DNA of 64,000 nucleotides from JAGPCK01 sp041675505 (GCA_041675505.1 JBAYTR010000009.1:1-64000); one strand, 5' to 3'; positions 18,058 through 27,404 are shown, counted from the first letter of the stretch. Notes: a model not told the origin generated them from the letters alone. Program-made: numbers and translations.

Positions 18058-19245
18058 ATGAAAATGAAAGTGGTCAAATATACGCAAGCGATACTGTTTT
18101 TAATGCTGTTTTGTTCTGCAACAACCCATGCCGCTATAATTACCGGGGCTGAACAAATATCAGCCTATCTGCCTTTGCTGAAAGGTAAAAAGGTTGGCCT
18201 GGTGGTAAATCAAACATCAATGGTAGGCAAGTCGCACCTGGTGGATACACTGCGCAGCATGAAGGTGAAAATTGTGCGCATTTTTGCTCCTGAACACGGT
18301 TTCCGTGGCGACCACAGTGCAGGCGCACATGTGGCAAGTGGTAAAGACGCCAGAACAGGATTGCCTGTGGTATCGCTTTACGGGGCCAACAAAAAACCGA
18401 AAGCGGAACAGATATCCGATCTCGATTGGGTGATATTTGACATTCAGGATGTGGGTGCTCGTTTTTATACTTACATCTCTACGTTACATTATGTGATGGA
18501 AACCTGTGCTGCCTTAAAAAAGCCTTTGCTTATTTTGGATCGTCCTAATCCCAACGGATATTTTGTAGATGGTCCGGTGCTTGATATGAAATTTCAATCG
18601 TTTGTGGGCATGCACCCTGTAGCTATGGTGCATGGCATGACTATAGGTGAGTATGCACAAATGATTAACGGTGAACGTTGGCTTAAGGACTCTCTTAAGT
18701 GCAACATAAAAATTATTGCCTGTAAAAATTACGCTCATAATTTGCTCTACAAGTTGCCTGTGCGTCCTTCTCCCAATTTGCCCAACATGGAATCGGTGTA
18801 TTTGTATCCGTCATTGTGTTTGTTTGAAGGCACCAATGTGAGCATAGGTCGTGGTACAGATAAGCCCTTTCAATGTATAGGTAAACCCGATTTTGACGGA
18901 GGGAATTATACCTTCACTCCAAAACCAATTCCCGGAGTGGCTGATGACCCGCCTTATAAAAACCAGCAGTGCAGCGGATTTGTGTTGAATAATTTCCCTG
19001 AGCAATACCTGATTAACTCACGTAAAATTTATCTCATGTGGCTCACGGGTTGTTATGAAAAAGAGAAAGACAAGAGTAAATTCTTCAACGATTTTTTTGA
19101 TAAACTGGCAGGTACAGATATGTTGCGCAAACAGATAATAGCAGGCACATCGGAGAAAGACATTCGCAAAAGTTGGGAACCGGCTCTTAGCAATTTTAGA
19201 AAAACCCGCGAGAAGTACCTGCTGTATCCTGATTATGTCAACTAA
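18058..19245 (+). CDS. DUF1343 exo-beta-N-acetylmuramidase-like protein (NamZ-like)
   Basis: About 395 residues after a signal peptide (MKMKVVKYTQAILFLMLF, cleavage near THA). It matches the DUF1343 family, with APEHGFRG, SLYG, DIQDVGARFYTY and LDRPNPNG. A family member, NamZ, removes terminal MurNAc from peptidoglycan fragments. A role in wall recycling or scavenging is therefore likely, in the periplasm. The frame opens at 18007, but the signal peptide requires the ATG at 18058 or 18064. The start abuts that of the divergent permease, so its promoter must lie within the permease coding region. Confidence 0.87.
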   Translation: MKMKVVKYTQAILFLMLFCSATTHAAIITGAEQISAYLPLLKGKKVGLVVNQTSMVGKSHLVDTLRSMKVKIVRIFAPEHGFRGDHSAGAHVASGKDARTGLPVVSLYGANKKPKAEQISDLDWVIFDIQDVGARFYTYISTLHYVMETCAALKKPLLILDRPNPNGYFVDGPVLDMKFQSFVGMHPVAMVHGMTIGEYAQMINGERWLKDSLKCNIKIIACKNYAHNLLYKLPVRPSPNLPNMESVYLYPSLCLFEGTNVSIGRGTDKPFQCIGKPDFDGGNYTFTPKPIPGVADDPPYKNQQCSGFVLNNFPEQYLINSRKIYLMWLTGCYEKEKDKSKFFNDFFDKLAGTDMLRKQIIAGTSEKDIRKSWEPALSNFRKTREKYLLYPDYVN

Positions 19246-19280
19246 TCCTTAACATTGCCCCAAACAAACACACCACAGTT

Positions 19281-20237
19281 TTGAGTCATCCGCATCCTTT
19301 ACGTATTGTATTTATCGGCACACCTGATTTTGCCGTTGCGTCATTAAAAGCAATGGTTGAAGCAGGTTACAACATTGTAGGTGTAATTACTGCGCCCGAT
19401 AAGCCTGCCGGAAGAGGAATGCAACTGCAACATTCAGCAGTAAAAAAATATGCCCTCTCACAGGGACTTCACCTGCTGCAACCTGTTAACCTGAAGAATT
19501 CTGAGTTTGTAGAAGAATTACGGTCCTTAAAAGCCGACTTGCAAGTGGTGATTGCCTTCAGGATGTTGCCTGAGGTAGTTTGGAACATGCCGCCTTTGGG
19601 CACGTTTAACCTGCACGCTTCTTTGTTGCCTCAATACCGCGGTGCGGCTCCTATCAATTGGGCCATTATTAACGGAGAGCAGGAAACCGGAGTCACTACC
19701 TTTTTTCTAAAGCATGAAATTGATACGGGCAAACTACTTCTGCAAGAAAAAGTAGCACTTGATGATACCATCACTGCCGGAGAACTGCACGATGAGCTCA
19801 TGCACAAAGGCGCACAACTGGTGTTGCGCTCTTTGCAGATTATAGAGAACGGAACATACACCACCAATGAACAGGAGCTACTTCCGGGTGCTAAACATGC
19901 TCCCAAAATATTTACGGAACATTGCCTCATTAACTGGAATACCACCGCTGAACAGGTGCATAATCTGATACGTGGTTTAAGTCCGTATCCTGCTGCATTT
20001 ACCCACTTAGGAAGTAAGGTGCTTAAGGTGTACCGTAGCTCAAAAGAGTTAAAAGAAGTAAGCGCAGCACCCGGTACCATTGAAAGCGATGGTAAAACAT
20101 TCATCAAAATTGCAGTTCAGGATGGATTTGTATATTTGCATGAACTGCAACTGGAAGGAAAGAAGCGAATGAAGGCTGATGAGTTTTTGCGCGGCTTCCC
20201 TATACAGAACTTTACAACGTTAACTACAAACAACTAA
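19281..20237 (+). CDS. fmt: Methionyl-tRNA formyltransferase
   Basis: This 318-residue enzyme formylates initiator Met-tRNA using 10-formyl-tetrahydrofolate. The Rossmann-like N-terminal domain starts LRIVFIGTPDFAVASLKA. The folate-binding signature NLHASLLPQYRGAAPINWA lies near 106-124, and the catalytic aspartate is in HEIDTGKLL. The C-terminal OB-like domain runs from about 210. Length is normal for the family. The start is TTG; no ATG exists upstream in frame, and the next residues fit the usual N-terminus. It lies 35 bases after the DUF1343 gene and may be co-transcribed with it. Confidence 0.96.
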   Translation: MSHPHPLRIVFIGTPDFAVASLKAMVEAGYNIVGVITAPDKPAGRGMQLQHSAVKKYALSQGLHLLQPVNLKNSEFVEELRSLKADLQVVIAFRMLPEVVWNMPPLGTFNLHASLLPQYRGAAPINWAIINGEQETGVTTFFLKHEIDTGKLLLQEKVALDDTITAGELHDELMHKGAQLVLRSLQIIENGTYTTNEQELLPGAKHAPKIFTEHCLINWNTTAEQVHNLIRGLSPYPAAFTHLGSKVLKVYRSSKELKEVSAAPGTIESDGKTFIKIAVQDGFVYLHELQLEGKKRMKADEFLRGFPIQNFTTLTTNN

Positions 20238-20248
20238 CCTCTATACCC

Positions 20249-20980
20249 ATGAGAAAAATTACATTATTACTTTTAACTTTTATCGCTTCAGTCTCTTTTA
20301 CGCTGGCACAAACAGCCGATAAAGCAGCTATTGTGAAATTAAAAGGTAAGGCTACACAAAAGGTGTTGCCGGATATTGCCGTGGTTTATTTTTCTGTAAA
20401 TGCCCGCGACAAAGCCGAAAACGAAACGCTCAACAAACTGAATACACAAACACAGGCCATCATTACCCGCATGTTGGGATTAGGTTTTAGCAAAGATGAA
20501 ATAAAATTGACCAGCTATCAGATTAATGAGGATTATGTATACGGTGAAAAACCTAAAAAAGTAGGTTATGTGGCCAGTAACACCTTGGTGCTTCGGTTTA
20601 AATTTGACAAAGAGAAACTGGCCAACCTGTTCTCTAAAATTATGCAGGAGCGCACTGAAAATGTGAACATCAACTTTGGTACAGAGATTTCTAAAGATCT
20701 TCAGAAAAAGGTGTCTGACCAACTTATTAAAGAAGCCATTAAAGATGCCGGAGATAAAGTAAAAATGATTGCTACCATGGCTGATTTGCGTATCACCGGT
20801 ATTAAAGAAATCCGTTACAACGTGGCAGACCATTTCCAACCCATACCTATGATGCGAGACGCAAAAGTGATGGCCATGGCTGATTCTGCCGCACCTCCGG
20901 TATTTGCCAATTTAGATGTGGAAGAAGTAGAACTGTTTGAAGAGGTGGAAGTGGCTTACAGTATGGAGAATATCCGTTAA
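20249..20980 (+). CDS. SIMPL domain (DUF541) periplasmic protein
   Basis: The 243-residue protein has a signal peptide (cleavage near FTLAQ) followed by a SIMPL/DUF541 domain, recognised by KLKGKATQKVLPDIAVVYFS, NKLNTQTQAIITRM and the repeated alternating strands. It lies 11 bases after fmt and is probably co-transcribed. The family (for example YggE and BP26) is secreted and linked with stress tolerance, but no biochemical activity is agreed. Its stop abuts the stop of the convergent gene with no base between. Confidence 0.85.
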   Translation: MRKITLLLLTFIASVSFTLAQTADKAAIVKLKGKATQKVLPDIAVVYFSVNARDKAENETLNKLNTQTQAIITRMLGLGFSKDEIKLTSYQINEDYVYGEKPKKVGYVASNTLVLRFKFDKEKLANLFSKIMQERTENVNINFGTEISKDLQKKVSDQLIKEAIKDAGDKVKMIATMADLRITGIKEIRYNVADHFQPIPMMRDAKVMAMADSAAPPVFANLDVEEVELFEEVEVAYSMENIR

Positions 20981-21301
20981 CTACCGCTCAAACCCGTAAT
21001 CGCGCTCAACTTTACACACGCGCACTTTAAATGTTTTGTACCAGTTGTTGCGTCCTTTTTCGCGGGCTGTGGTATGCTCCAGGTGTTGTTTCCAGTTTAG
21101 TATAGCTTCTTCATTTTCCCAGTAGGATACGGTAATGCCTAAGCCATCACGCACACTTTCATGGCCCAGATAGCCAGGTTGTTGTTGCACCAGCTTTTCC
21201 ATGTGCTCGCCCATAGAAGCATAACCTTCGTCATTTTCTTCTTTTAGTGAAGTGAAAATAACAGCATAGTAGGGTGGGGCAGGTGTATCGGCAATTTTCA
21301 T
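20981..21301 (-). CDS. Antibiotic biosynthesis monooxygenase (ABM) family protein
   Basis: A 106-residue dimeric ferredoxin-like alpha/beta protein. The pattern YAVIFTSLKEENDEGYASMGEHMEKL, then GYLGHES and ISYWENEEAILNWKQH-like sequence ending in KTFKVRVCKVER, fits the ABM superfamily (YqjZ-like). Such proteins are oxygenases or heme-related enzymes, but many have unknown substrates. It leads into, or follows, a run of small unrelated enzymes on the same strand (DUF1801, NTF2-like). Confidence 0.78.
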   Translation of the reverse strand: MKIADTPAPPYYAVIFTSLKEENDEGYASMGEHMEKLVQQQPGYLGHESVRDGLGITVSYWENEEAILNWKQHLEHTTAREKGRNNWYKTFKVRVCKVERDYGFER

Positions 21302-21323
21302 CGAAGTAGGGTATACGAAACGG

Positions 21324-21776
21324 TTATCGTTTCAGGTTTTTTTCGTAGAGTTCAATCCATTGTTGAGGCGACATTTTACTCACCAGTTCGCCCAACAAGT
21401 CAAATGGTATCTGATCAGGCTTTTTAAAGCGGATACAACTTTTGCCCATGTCGAGTTTCGTTTTACTGTGCTTCGGGTATTCAGTGGTGAACCACTTTAA
21501 TAATTGTTCATCAGCGTACAGGCCCATGTGGTACACTGAGATGGCATTTTTTTGTGAGGCCACGCTTAAAAAGGGAAGGGGCAGCTTGGGGTCGCAGTGG
21601 TAACCGTTGGGGTATAATTTGTGGGGTACCACATAACCAATCATGCCGTAGCTGATGGTTTCTTCAAATCCTTTGGGCAATTTTTTCTTAAACAACTTGC
21701 GCAATTGATTCAACGCCTGTTGCCTGTCTTCAGGTAATGAAGCGATATAATTTTCAGGTGTAAGTGCAGTATTCAT
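21324..21776 (-). CDS. DUF1801 domain protein
   Basis: A 150-residue protein of the DUF1801 (YdhG-like) family. The family traits visible are the N-terminal helix with YIASLPEDRQQALNQLRKL, the GFEETISYGMIGYVVP turn, and the closing IPFDLLGELV segment after GKSCIRFKK. It is cytoplasmic with no membrane segment. The fold is frataxin-like in this family; function is unknown. It sits 22 bases upstream of the ABM-like gene on the same strand. Confidence 0.8.
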   Translation of the reverse strand: MNTALTPENYIASLPEDRQQALNQLRKLFKKKLPKGFEETISYGMIGYVVPHKLYPNGYHCDPKLPLPFLSVASQKNAISVYHMGLYADEQLLKWFTTEYPKHSKTKLDMGKSCIRFKKPDQIPFDLLGELVSKMSPQQWIELYEKNLKR

Positions 21777-21833
21777 TTTGTTTATCTGTGCGGCAAATAT
21801 ATTTCAGGTAAGCTGAAGGAGGGAGTATTTTAT

Positions 21834-22250
21834 TTACAATTTTCTCTCCCGTTCATCAATGGCCAAATCGTTGATACTGGCATAACGCTTTGCCATTAAA
21901 CCGTTGGCGTCAAATTCCCAGTTTTCATTTCCGTAGGCTCTCCACCATTGTCCGCTGGCATCATGGTACTCGTATTCAAAGCGCACCGCAATGCGGTTGC
22001 CCGTATGTGCCCAATATTCTTTTTTGAGTTTGTATCCTTGTTCTTTGGCCCATTTTTCAGTGAGGAATTTAATAATCTCTGCCCGGCCGTTTATAAACAG
22101 GTTGCGGTTTCGCCATTCACTGTTTTCAGTGTAGGCTTTGGCAACTCTTTCGGGGTCTTTGCTGTTCCAAGCATCTTCTGCCAGTTGAATTTTTTGTTTG
22201 GCTGTTTCTTCTGTAAAAGGCGGAACAGGCATTCTTTTTTCGGTATTCAT
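21834..22250 (-). CDS. NTF2-like/DUF1348 (SnoaL-type) protein
   Basis: About 138 residues with an NTF2-like cone fold: a helix AEDAWNSKDPERVAKAYTENSEWRNR, then WAKEQGYKLKKEYWAHTGNRIAVRFEYEYHD and WWRAYGNENWEF. This fits DUF1348. Most members are of unknown substrate. The frame opens at a GTG two codons earlier, but the ATG at 22250 (MNTEKRMP) is preferred. It lies 57 bases from the DUF1801 gene and could share its transcript. Confidence 0.82.
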   Translation of the reverse strand: MNTEKRMPVPPFTEETAKQKIQLAEDAWNSKDPERVAKAYTENSEWRNRNLFINGRAEIIKFLTEKWAKEQGYKLKKEYWAHTGNRIAVRFEYEYHDASGQWWRAYGNENWEFDANGLMAKRYASINDLAIDERERKL

Positions 22251-22308
22251 AAGCACGATTTTAAAAGACTGGAGAGCGTAATCTGAACAAAGTTAATCAA
22301 TTCAGGAG

Positions 22309-22719
22309 TTATTCAACCGTGGTATTGCCACGCGGAGAAAACAGAAAATCAATGGGGTTGTCTAACTCATACAACCACTGGTACCCGTTGCGGTCCTTGC
22401 TGCAAAATGGTTCAATAAGTGCGAGCATTTTTTCGTATCCGCTATATGTTAATTCACAAATAAAGTGTGTGCCGTCAGCTGTTGTAATGCCTGTGTCTTC
22501 ATCAGCCAGTTGCAAGGTGAGCCGGCAATTAACGGCATCTATACAGTCCAGCATCTCCAAGTCAAGCGGGTGTTTGTTTTCTATCAGGCTGTGTTGAATG
22601 GCCATGCTGAATTGTGCAGCCTCAAAACGGTCGAACTCCGACAGTCGGATTAACTGTTCTCCTGTATCATCTGTAAAGGTTTCTTCTTGCTGAGTGAGGT
22701 CCAGAAATTCAAGTTTCAT
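22309..22719 (-). CDS. Hypothetical protein of unknown family
   Basis: A 136-residue acidic protein. I do not recognise its family. It has a basic-poor composition, no signal peptide and no membrane segment. Beta strands alternate with short helices, and the C-terminus ends near DNPIDFLFSPRGNTTVE. The frame has normal codon use like its neighbours, and a clear ATG start, so I take it as a real gene. It lies between the DUF1348 gene and the DUF4153 gene, on the same strand. Confidence 0.6.
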   Translation of the reverse strand: MKLEFLDLTQQEETFTDDTGEQLIRLSEFDRFEAAQFSMAIQHSLIENKHPLDLEMLDCIDAVNCRLTLQLADEDTGITTADGTHFICELTYSGYEKMLALIEPFCSKDRNGYQWLYELDNPIDFLFSPRGNTTVE

Positions 22720-22770
22720 AAAGTTAAATTACCGCACTAAGGTAAATGAACTTTAGTGTTTTCTTTTTGC

Positions 22771-24060
22771 TTATTTAAAACCGAACAGAACCGGGAAAAC
22801 AAAAATAACCAACACGGTCCATAGGCTGTAAACTGGAAGGAAATAAGCGATGCTTTTTTCTACCTCCGTTAGTTTATTCCTGTCTTTTATTGCCCGGAAT
22901 AGTTTGTACGTAACGAGTAACAGATTGGTAAGAATGAGTATGTTTCCACCCAGCACGGCAAGTCGGTTGGCAGTTATTCCCCACTCAGTAATGCGGAACA
23001 AAATCGCTGACAGGGCTATGCCGTTTACAACAATGGTTACAACCGACAAACCCGTAAGCAACAATATCCCGATTGTGTTGCCAGAGTTTTTCGAAATTTC
23101 AGCTATGGAGAAAATGATAATCGCCATTACGCCAATAAGCAGCAAATTAAAAATCATAAGAAATTCTCTGTCGTTGTAAGGGTCTTTACCGGTATAGATA
23201 ATGGCCGAAAGATACAGTACCAGTGTAACCAGCACCAGCGGTGTAAATATTTTGGCTATAACGGGAGAAACTTTATTAACCAACTGCGGATTGGTATCTA
23301 CCAGGTAAGTTGCGAAAATAGGGGCAGCGGCCAGTCCTGAAAGTACGATGTACTCAAAATAGAAATCCTTTATTTTAACTTCAATTAATTCAAACAACCC
23401 CAAAGTTATTCCTGTCAATAAACCACCTGCTATGAGTGTGATGGTGCCCATCACCACCAGGTCACCGTTAAATCGTAAAAAGTCTAATCGTTTGTGGTAA
23501 TCGTTCAGTCGGCCGCCAACAAATGTAAAACCCAGCAATGTCCACAGGAACAGTGGGAGGTGAATGCAGGCCAAAATCAACGTATCGCTTTGGTCATTAT
23601 CCGGAAGCAGGTTGATGTAAACTGCTGAAAGGAGTATAGCTGTTGAGAGCAGAAGCAATTTTTGAGTTGATAGTTGCTGTTTACGCGCAAAGTAAATCGT
23701 GAGCATCGGGAACACAATCAATGCAATATTGCGGGGAAAAAAGTATTCAGGGTTAATGTTTGCCAGTTGGGGTATTTTAGCCAGCAGCGCTGCCAGAGCA
23801 GAAGCCAGCACTACAAACATAAATTCTTTACGTGTACCCCAGGATATTTCTTCGTTATCAAAGTTGAGCCGTTCCTGCCATACCTGAGCGGTAGCTGATT
23901 CCCTGATGCCGGGATAAATTTGATTGAATGCTTTTTTAAAAGCGTGCTTGTTGTCTCGGTACATTTTTTCCAGTTGCTGAGGATGGCTTAAATTGTGTAA
24001 GATGTTTTCTCCCACAGTGCTCACTTCCTGAGTAAGTTGGTTTTCGCTTGTTGTTTTCAT
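22771..24060 (-). CDS. DUF4153 polytopic membrane protein
   Basis: The 429-residue protein has a soluble N-terminal part of about 75 residues and then roughly ten hydrophobic segments. The pattern agrees with the DUF4153 family seen in many Bacteroidota and Proteobacteria; its role is unknown. It is the third gene of a probable operon with a small integral membrane protein and a winged-helix regulator (25030 down to 22771), so it may be the main output of that regulatory unit. Confidence 0.75.
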   Translation of the reverse strand: MKTTSENQLTQEVSTVGENILHNLSHPQQLEKMYRDNKHAFKKAFNQIYPGIRESATAQVWQERLNFDNEEISWGTRKEFMFVVLASALAALLAKIPQLANINPEYFFPRNIALIVFPMLTIYFARKQQLSTQKLLLLSTAILLSAVYINLLPDNDQSDTLILACIHLPLFLWTLLGFTFVGGRLNDYHKRLDFLRFNGDLVVMGTITLIAGGLLTGITLGLFELIEVKIKDFYFEYIVLSGLAAAPIFATYLVDTNPQLVNKVSPVIAKIFTPLVLVTLVLYLSAIIYTGKDPYNDREFLMIFNLLLIGVMAIIIFSIAEISKNSGNTIGILLLTGLSVVTIVVNGIALSAILFRITEWGITANRLAVLGGNILILTNLLLVTYKLFRAIKDRNKLTEVEKSIAYFLPVYSLWTVLVIFVFPVLFGFK

Positions 24061-24098
24061 ATTAACCTGCTTTTAAAAGTACCAGAGCTGTATTAAAA

Positions 24099-24395
24099 TT
24101 ATTTCTTCTTAATTAATCTTTCCAGAGCGTCAAGGTGTTCGCCAAATGCTTTTTTTCCGGCTTTTGATGCCGCATACGAAGTGTTTGGTTTTTTTCCTAC
24201 AAACTGTTTTTTCACCTCGATGTATTTATATTTTTCCAGTGCAGTTATATGACTGGCCAGGTTACCGTCTGTTATTTGCAACTGCTCTTTGAGTGCGCCA
24301 AACTCTACAAATTCGTTCACCATCAGAATGGACATAATGCCCAACCTCACCCTGCTTTCAAAGGCTTTATTTAAATCAGCAATGTAGTTTTTCAC
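24099..24395 (-). CDS. Winged-helix transcriptional regulator
   Basis: About 98 residues forming a single winged helix (SRVRLGIMSILMVNEFVEFG, then LKEQLQITDGNLASHITALEKYKYI as the recognition region, then the wing KKQFVGKKPNTSYAAS). It belongs to the small MarR/ArsR-like group used in Bacteroidota with a membrane partner. The frame extends upstream to 24461, but I chose the GTG at 24395. This GTG overlaps the upstream stop as GTGA, and the protein then starts VKNYIADLN, as homologues do. Coupling suggests it acts with the 212-residue membrane protein. Ligand unknown. Confidence 0.82.
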   Translation of the reverse strand: MKNYIADLNKAFESRVRLGIMSILMVNEFVEFGALKEQLQITDGNLASHITALEKYKYIEVKKQFVGKKPNTSYAASKAGKKAFGEHLDALERLIKKK

Positions 24396-25030
24396 TTCTC
24401 GTATTTCTTGTACACCGCTATTCCATAAACAATGTGCAGCACTCCGAATCCAAATGCCCAAAACAGCAGTCCGTATTCAGGCACCACAGTTGCCAACAGC
24501 CCTGTAACTATTTCAAAAATTCCCAAATACCTTATGTCATTAAAGGTGTATTTGCCCGCATTTAAAAGTGCCATGCCGTAAAAGATTAACGTGGCAGGAG
24601 CAATGAGTTCAATGTGTCCGCGGTAGAGTAGTATGAGGCCGTATATGGCGCCCGCTACCAACGGAATCAAGAGGTTTATCAAAAGACGTTTGGCGGTGGC
24701 ATCCCACACAGCATTACCTTGTTGTTTGGCTTTTCGTACTGTAAACCAGGTTGCGCCCAGTAAGGAAACAACCAGTACAGCGACTAAATCCGCTATCAGG
24801 AAAGTGTAAAAAACAGGATCAGGCGTTCCGTTTGCTGAAGTAGCAAATTGATAGTAGTTGCTGGCATCCCAGTTTATACCGAGGTACAGGTAGCCTGCCA
24901 CCACACCTGCAATAGCAACTATTCCGGCTATTACACCTGATAGCCCGCTCAGGGATAAAAAGCGGGACGAACGCTCCATCAAGTGACGTATTTCCCGCAG
25001 TGTTTCCAATGGCTCTTCTTGCTTATTCAT
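24392..25030 (-). CDS. Multi-pass membrane protein, regulator-coupled
   Basis: A 212-residue protein with a cytoplasmic N-terminal helix (LREIRHLMERSSRF) followed by about six hydrophobic segments. Its stop overlaps the regulator start by four bases. The coupled pair of small membrane protein and winged-helix regulator is common in Bacteroidota. I do not recognise a function, and no transport motif is seen. Confidence 0.72.
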   Translation of the reverse strand: MNKQEEPLETLREIRHLMERSSRFLSLSGLSGVIAGIVAIAGVVAGYLYLGINWDASNYYQFATSANGTPDPVFYTFLIADLVAVLVVSLLGATWFTVRKAKQQGNAVWDATAKRLLINLLIPLVAGAIYGLILLYRGHIELIAPATLIFYGMALLNAGKYTFNDIRYLGIFEIVTGLLATVVPEYGLLFWAFGFGVLHIVYGIAVYKKYEK

Positions 25031-25229
25031 TAATTCGTAATTAAAAGTACTTTGAGATGCAAAGTAAAGGAAAAGGTTTTAATCAGCCAAATTAAATTCA
25101 GCTTTTTATTTAGTCCTGAAATCAGTTGTTCAGTTTTTCACTCAAAACCGTGAATGAGATATGGTGGAGTAAAGTTCTTTGTGCAACCGTATGTTCGAAC
25201 TACTTTGGAGAGTATAAGCAGTAGTTAAA

Positions 25230-25586
25230 TTACATACTTTGCCCGAAGGTGAGCAGATTATTGTCAGGGTCAAGTACTGAAAATTCCTTTTGTCTCCAGG
25301 GTTTAATCATTAACGGGCCATCGGGATGTATGATGTTTTTTTGGTTGAGCAAGGTTTGATACAGGTGGTCAATGTCATTTGTTCTGATGTAAACCTGACC
25401 GTAGTTGTCTTTTGGCTCCAGTGTTTTAAACTCAAAGAAGTGAATTTCTATGGTATCTTTTTGTACCATCAGGTAACCTTCAAAATCAGCAGTCCCCGAT
25501 TCTTTAAAACCTAATTTGTTCAGGTAAAAGTCTCTGGTAACAGCTTTGTTAAGCATGGGTAATTTGGGGCTGATGTTTGTTAGCAT
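25230..25586 (-). CDS. VOC family protein (bleomycin-resistance-like)
   Basis: A 118-residue glyoxalase/bleomycin-resistance fold. Two beta-alpha-beta-beta-beta modules are visible: PKLPMLNKAVTRDFYLNKLG and DTIEIHFFEF, then VYIRTNDIDHLYQTLL and FSVLDPDNNLLTFGQ. Metal-binding or drug-binding residues cannot be assigned with confidence. It is 50 bases from a second VOC gene on the same strand but clearly divergent from it in sequence, so not a recent duplicate. Confidence 0.82.
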   Translation of the reverse strand: MLTNISPKLPMLNKAVTRDFYLNKLGFKESGTADFEGYLMVQKDTIEIHFFEFKTLEPKDNYGQVYIRTNDIDHLYQTLLNQKNIIHPDGPLMIKPWRQKEFSVLDPDNNLLTFGQSM

Positions 25587-25636
25587 ATCAATTTATTTTA
25601 GTAGGAGGTAGTAATCACAAAGGTAAAGTTACGTTC

Positions 25637-26035
25637 TCATTTTATCTTTTCTGCAAAGGCAATAATGTGCCCGTCAGGGTCGGAGAAATAACATACCTTA
25701 TCTCCCCAGTCGCGGTCCATTACAGGGCTTATTAATTGTGCCCCGCTTTTAACAGCGTTGTCAAATTCCTGTTGAATGTTGGCCACGTAAAAATACAACT
25801 CACATCGTGGAATGCCTTTCCCGCTATCCGGGTGAGGTGTTTGATTGCCCAGTATTTTGGCAATGCCTTGGTTGGGCATTAGTCCGATTTTGCAGTGTAC
25901 CGAGAGGTTAAACTCTGTCATCCCCGGCACATGAAGGTCGGCCTGTTGGCGAAACAACTGCTCATAAAACCTGCAACTGGCTTCCTGGTCGGATACGTAA
26001 AGTATGGTCTCGAGTAATTGAATGTGTTCCATCAT
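25637..26035 (-). CDS. VOC family protein (glyoxalase-like)
   Basis: A 132-residue VOC protein with LLETILYVSDQEASCRFYEQLF at the N-terminus and the typical C-terminal module DWGDKVCYFSDPDGHIIAFAEK. The residue pattern DPDGHIIAFAE includes the conserved glutamate that often binds metal. The substrate is unknown. It precedes the bleomycin-resistance-like VOC gene on the same strand and may be co-transcribed with it. Confidence 0.82.
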   Translation of the reverse strand: MMEHIQLLETILYVSDQEASCRFYEQLFRQQADLHVPGMTEFNLSVHCKIGLMPNQGIAKILGNQTPHPDSGKGIPRCELYFYVANIQQEFDNAVKSGAQLISPVMDRDWGDKVCYFSDPDGHIIAFAEKIK

Positions 26036-26060
26036 GGGATGTTGTTTTAGTTTAACCCAC

Positions 26061-27404
26061 CTAACTCTTCATCATTTTTTTGACTGATTTTTTCCCTTGC
26101 TGCAACTGCGTGTAGATGTAGTTGGCCATTACGCGGTGGGCCATAGCGTTGGGGTGATTATCGTACTGCATGCGCACACCTTTGTGCCTTTTGGAGTTAG
26201 TAAGCAGTTGCTCAAAAGTAGTGTGGTGGCGAAGGGCAACGGAGTCAAGCGCTAAATCTAAATCAATTACTGTTGCCTGTTTTTTGATTTCATTTAACAA
26301 AGGCGCACACTCTTTATCGGTGTATCTTAGCTTTAATATCACCGGTGTGGCCCCGCTTAATTTGACCTTGTTAATAATGTTGCGGTAAAAAAATGCTTCC
26401 AGTTCTTTTTTGTTATCTGCCGGTGGGGGCAACAGACCCAGATTTACTTTCCATTGAGCCGAGAGTGCAGTAAAATAATCGGCTATCTCTACATCATATC
26501 CTTCCTGCCAACTGAAACATAATTTCTCATAATAGCTTACGGGCGTATCTCTCATACATTTACGATTTCCCATTCGGGTGGTGTACACGGGGTACACCAG
26601 TTTAAAACCGGATGTATCTGCAGGGGTGAAATACGGTGTGGCTCTGTACCCGTACATTCTTGATCTTTTGAGGCCCATCGAACGCTCAGCAAGCCAGGGT
26701 GAGAGCTGAATGAACACGTAGTTGTATTTATTCTTTTTCAGTAAATCATCAGACAAGTGCTGCATTTGCCCCAACCCGTAACCTGACGATGCGGCATTGG
26801 TGTAATTGTGCCGGAGCAGCTTAGCGGTTTTGTAAGCAAAGCTTTCTTCAGCTTTTACATAGTCGCCAAAGGTGAAGGAGCAACCCAGAAAAAGAATTTC
26901 CTTGTTGCCCGGATAATGGATTTTTTTCTCCGCTATCCTGTACCCGTTTGAATCAAGTTTTATGGGACAGGTGTAGGCCACACTATCATCTGCCTGAAAT
27001 CCGTAAAAACCATCGGCACAGGGAACGCCTTTGTAGGAAAGGAGCGGGTCGCTGCGCCATATATTTCCGCTGTTAAACAAGGGCGATTTTTTGCTGTGCA
27101 GGTAGAAGTTGTTGATGGCCATCATGCGGTTACTGATAACCATGGAAACAATAAAAAGACTGGTAAATAACACCCCGGTAGCCCGTGCCTTGCCATGGTA
27201 CCTGTAAATTATTTTTTTGAAGGCAATCGCTAAAAAAATGAGTACTTCAAAAGATACGAGGGTAAAGTAAAGCACGTCATAAACTATTCTTTTTTTATCG
27301 GCATCTTCAATAAAAAAGAACAGGGCATCTGTTGCAGCAATGCAAAAAAGGATGATAAGAAACGGTGATATTTTTTTGAGCATTTGTCTCAGCTTATTCC
27401 CCAT
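26061..27404 (-). CDS. Membrane-anchored SGNH/GDSL-type hydrolase
   Basis: The 447-residue protein has three hydrophobic segments in the first 95 residues, then an SGNH domain. The nucleophile block is GCSFTFGD with S176, in place of GDS. The catalytic Asp/His block is DNHPN at 415-419. Such domains often act as acyl- or acetyl-hydrolases on cell-surface glycans or exported molecules. The soluble domain should face the periplasm or outside. No acyltransferase or glycan cluster lies beside it. Confidence 0.75.
   Translation of the reverse strand: MGNKLRQMLKKISPFLIILFCIAATDALFFFIEDADKKRIVYDVLYFTLVSFEVLIFLAIAFKKIIYRYHGKARATGVLFTSLFIVSMVISNRMMAINNFYLHSKKSPLFNSGNIWRSDPLLSYKGVPCADGFYGFQADDSVAYTCPIKLDSNGYRIAEKKIHYPGNKEILFLGCSFTFGDYVKAEESFAYKTAKLLRHNYTNAASSGYGLGQMQHLSDDLLKKNKYNYVFIQLSPWLAERSMGLKRSRMYGYRATPYFTPADTSGFKLVYPVYTTRMGNRKCMRDTPVSYYEKLCFSWQEGYDVEIADYFTALSAQWKVNLGLLPPPADNKKELEAFFYRNIINKVKLSGATPVILKLRYTDKECAPLLNEIKKQATVIDLDLALDSVALRHHTTFEQLLTNSKRHKGVRMQYDNHPNAMAHRVMANYIYTQLQQGKKSVKKMMKS

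Noticed and set aside
25230..26035. Recent tandem duplication of VOC genes
   Set aside because: Both share the fold but their sequences are too different for a recent copy.
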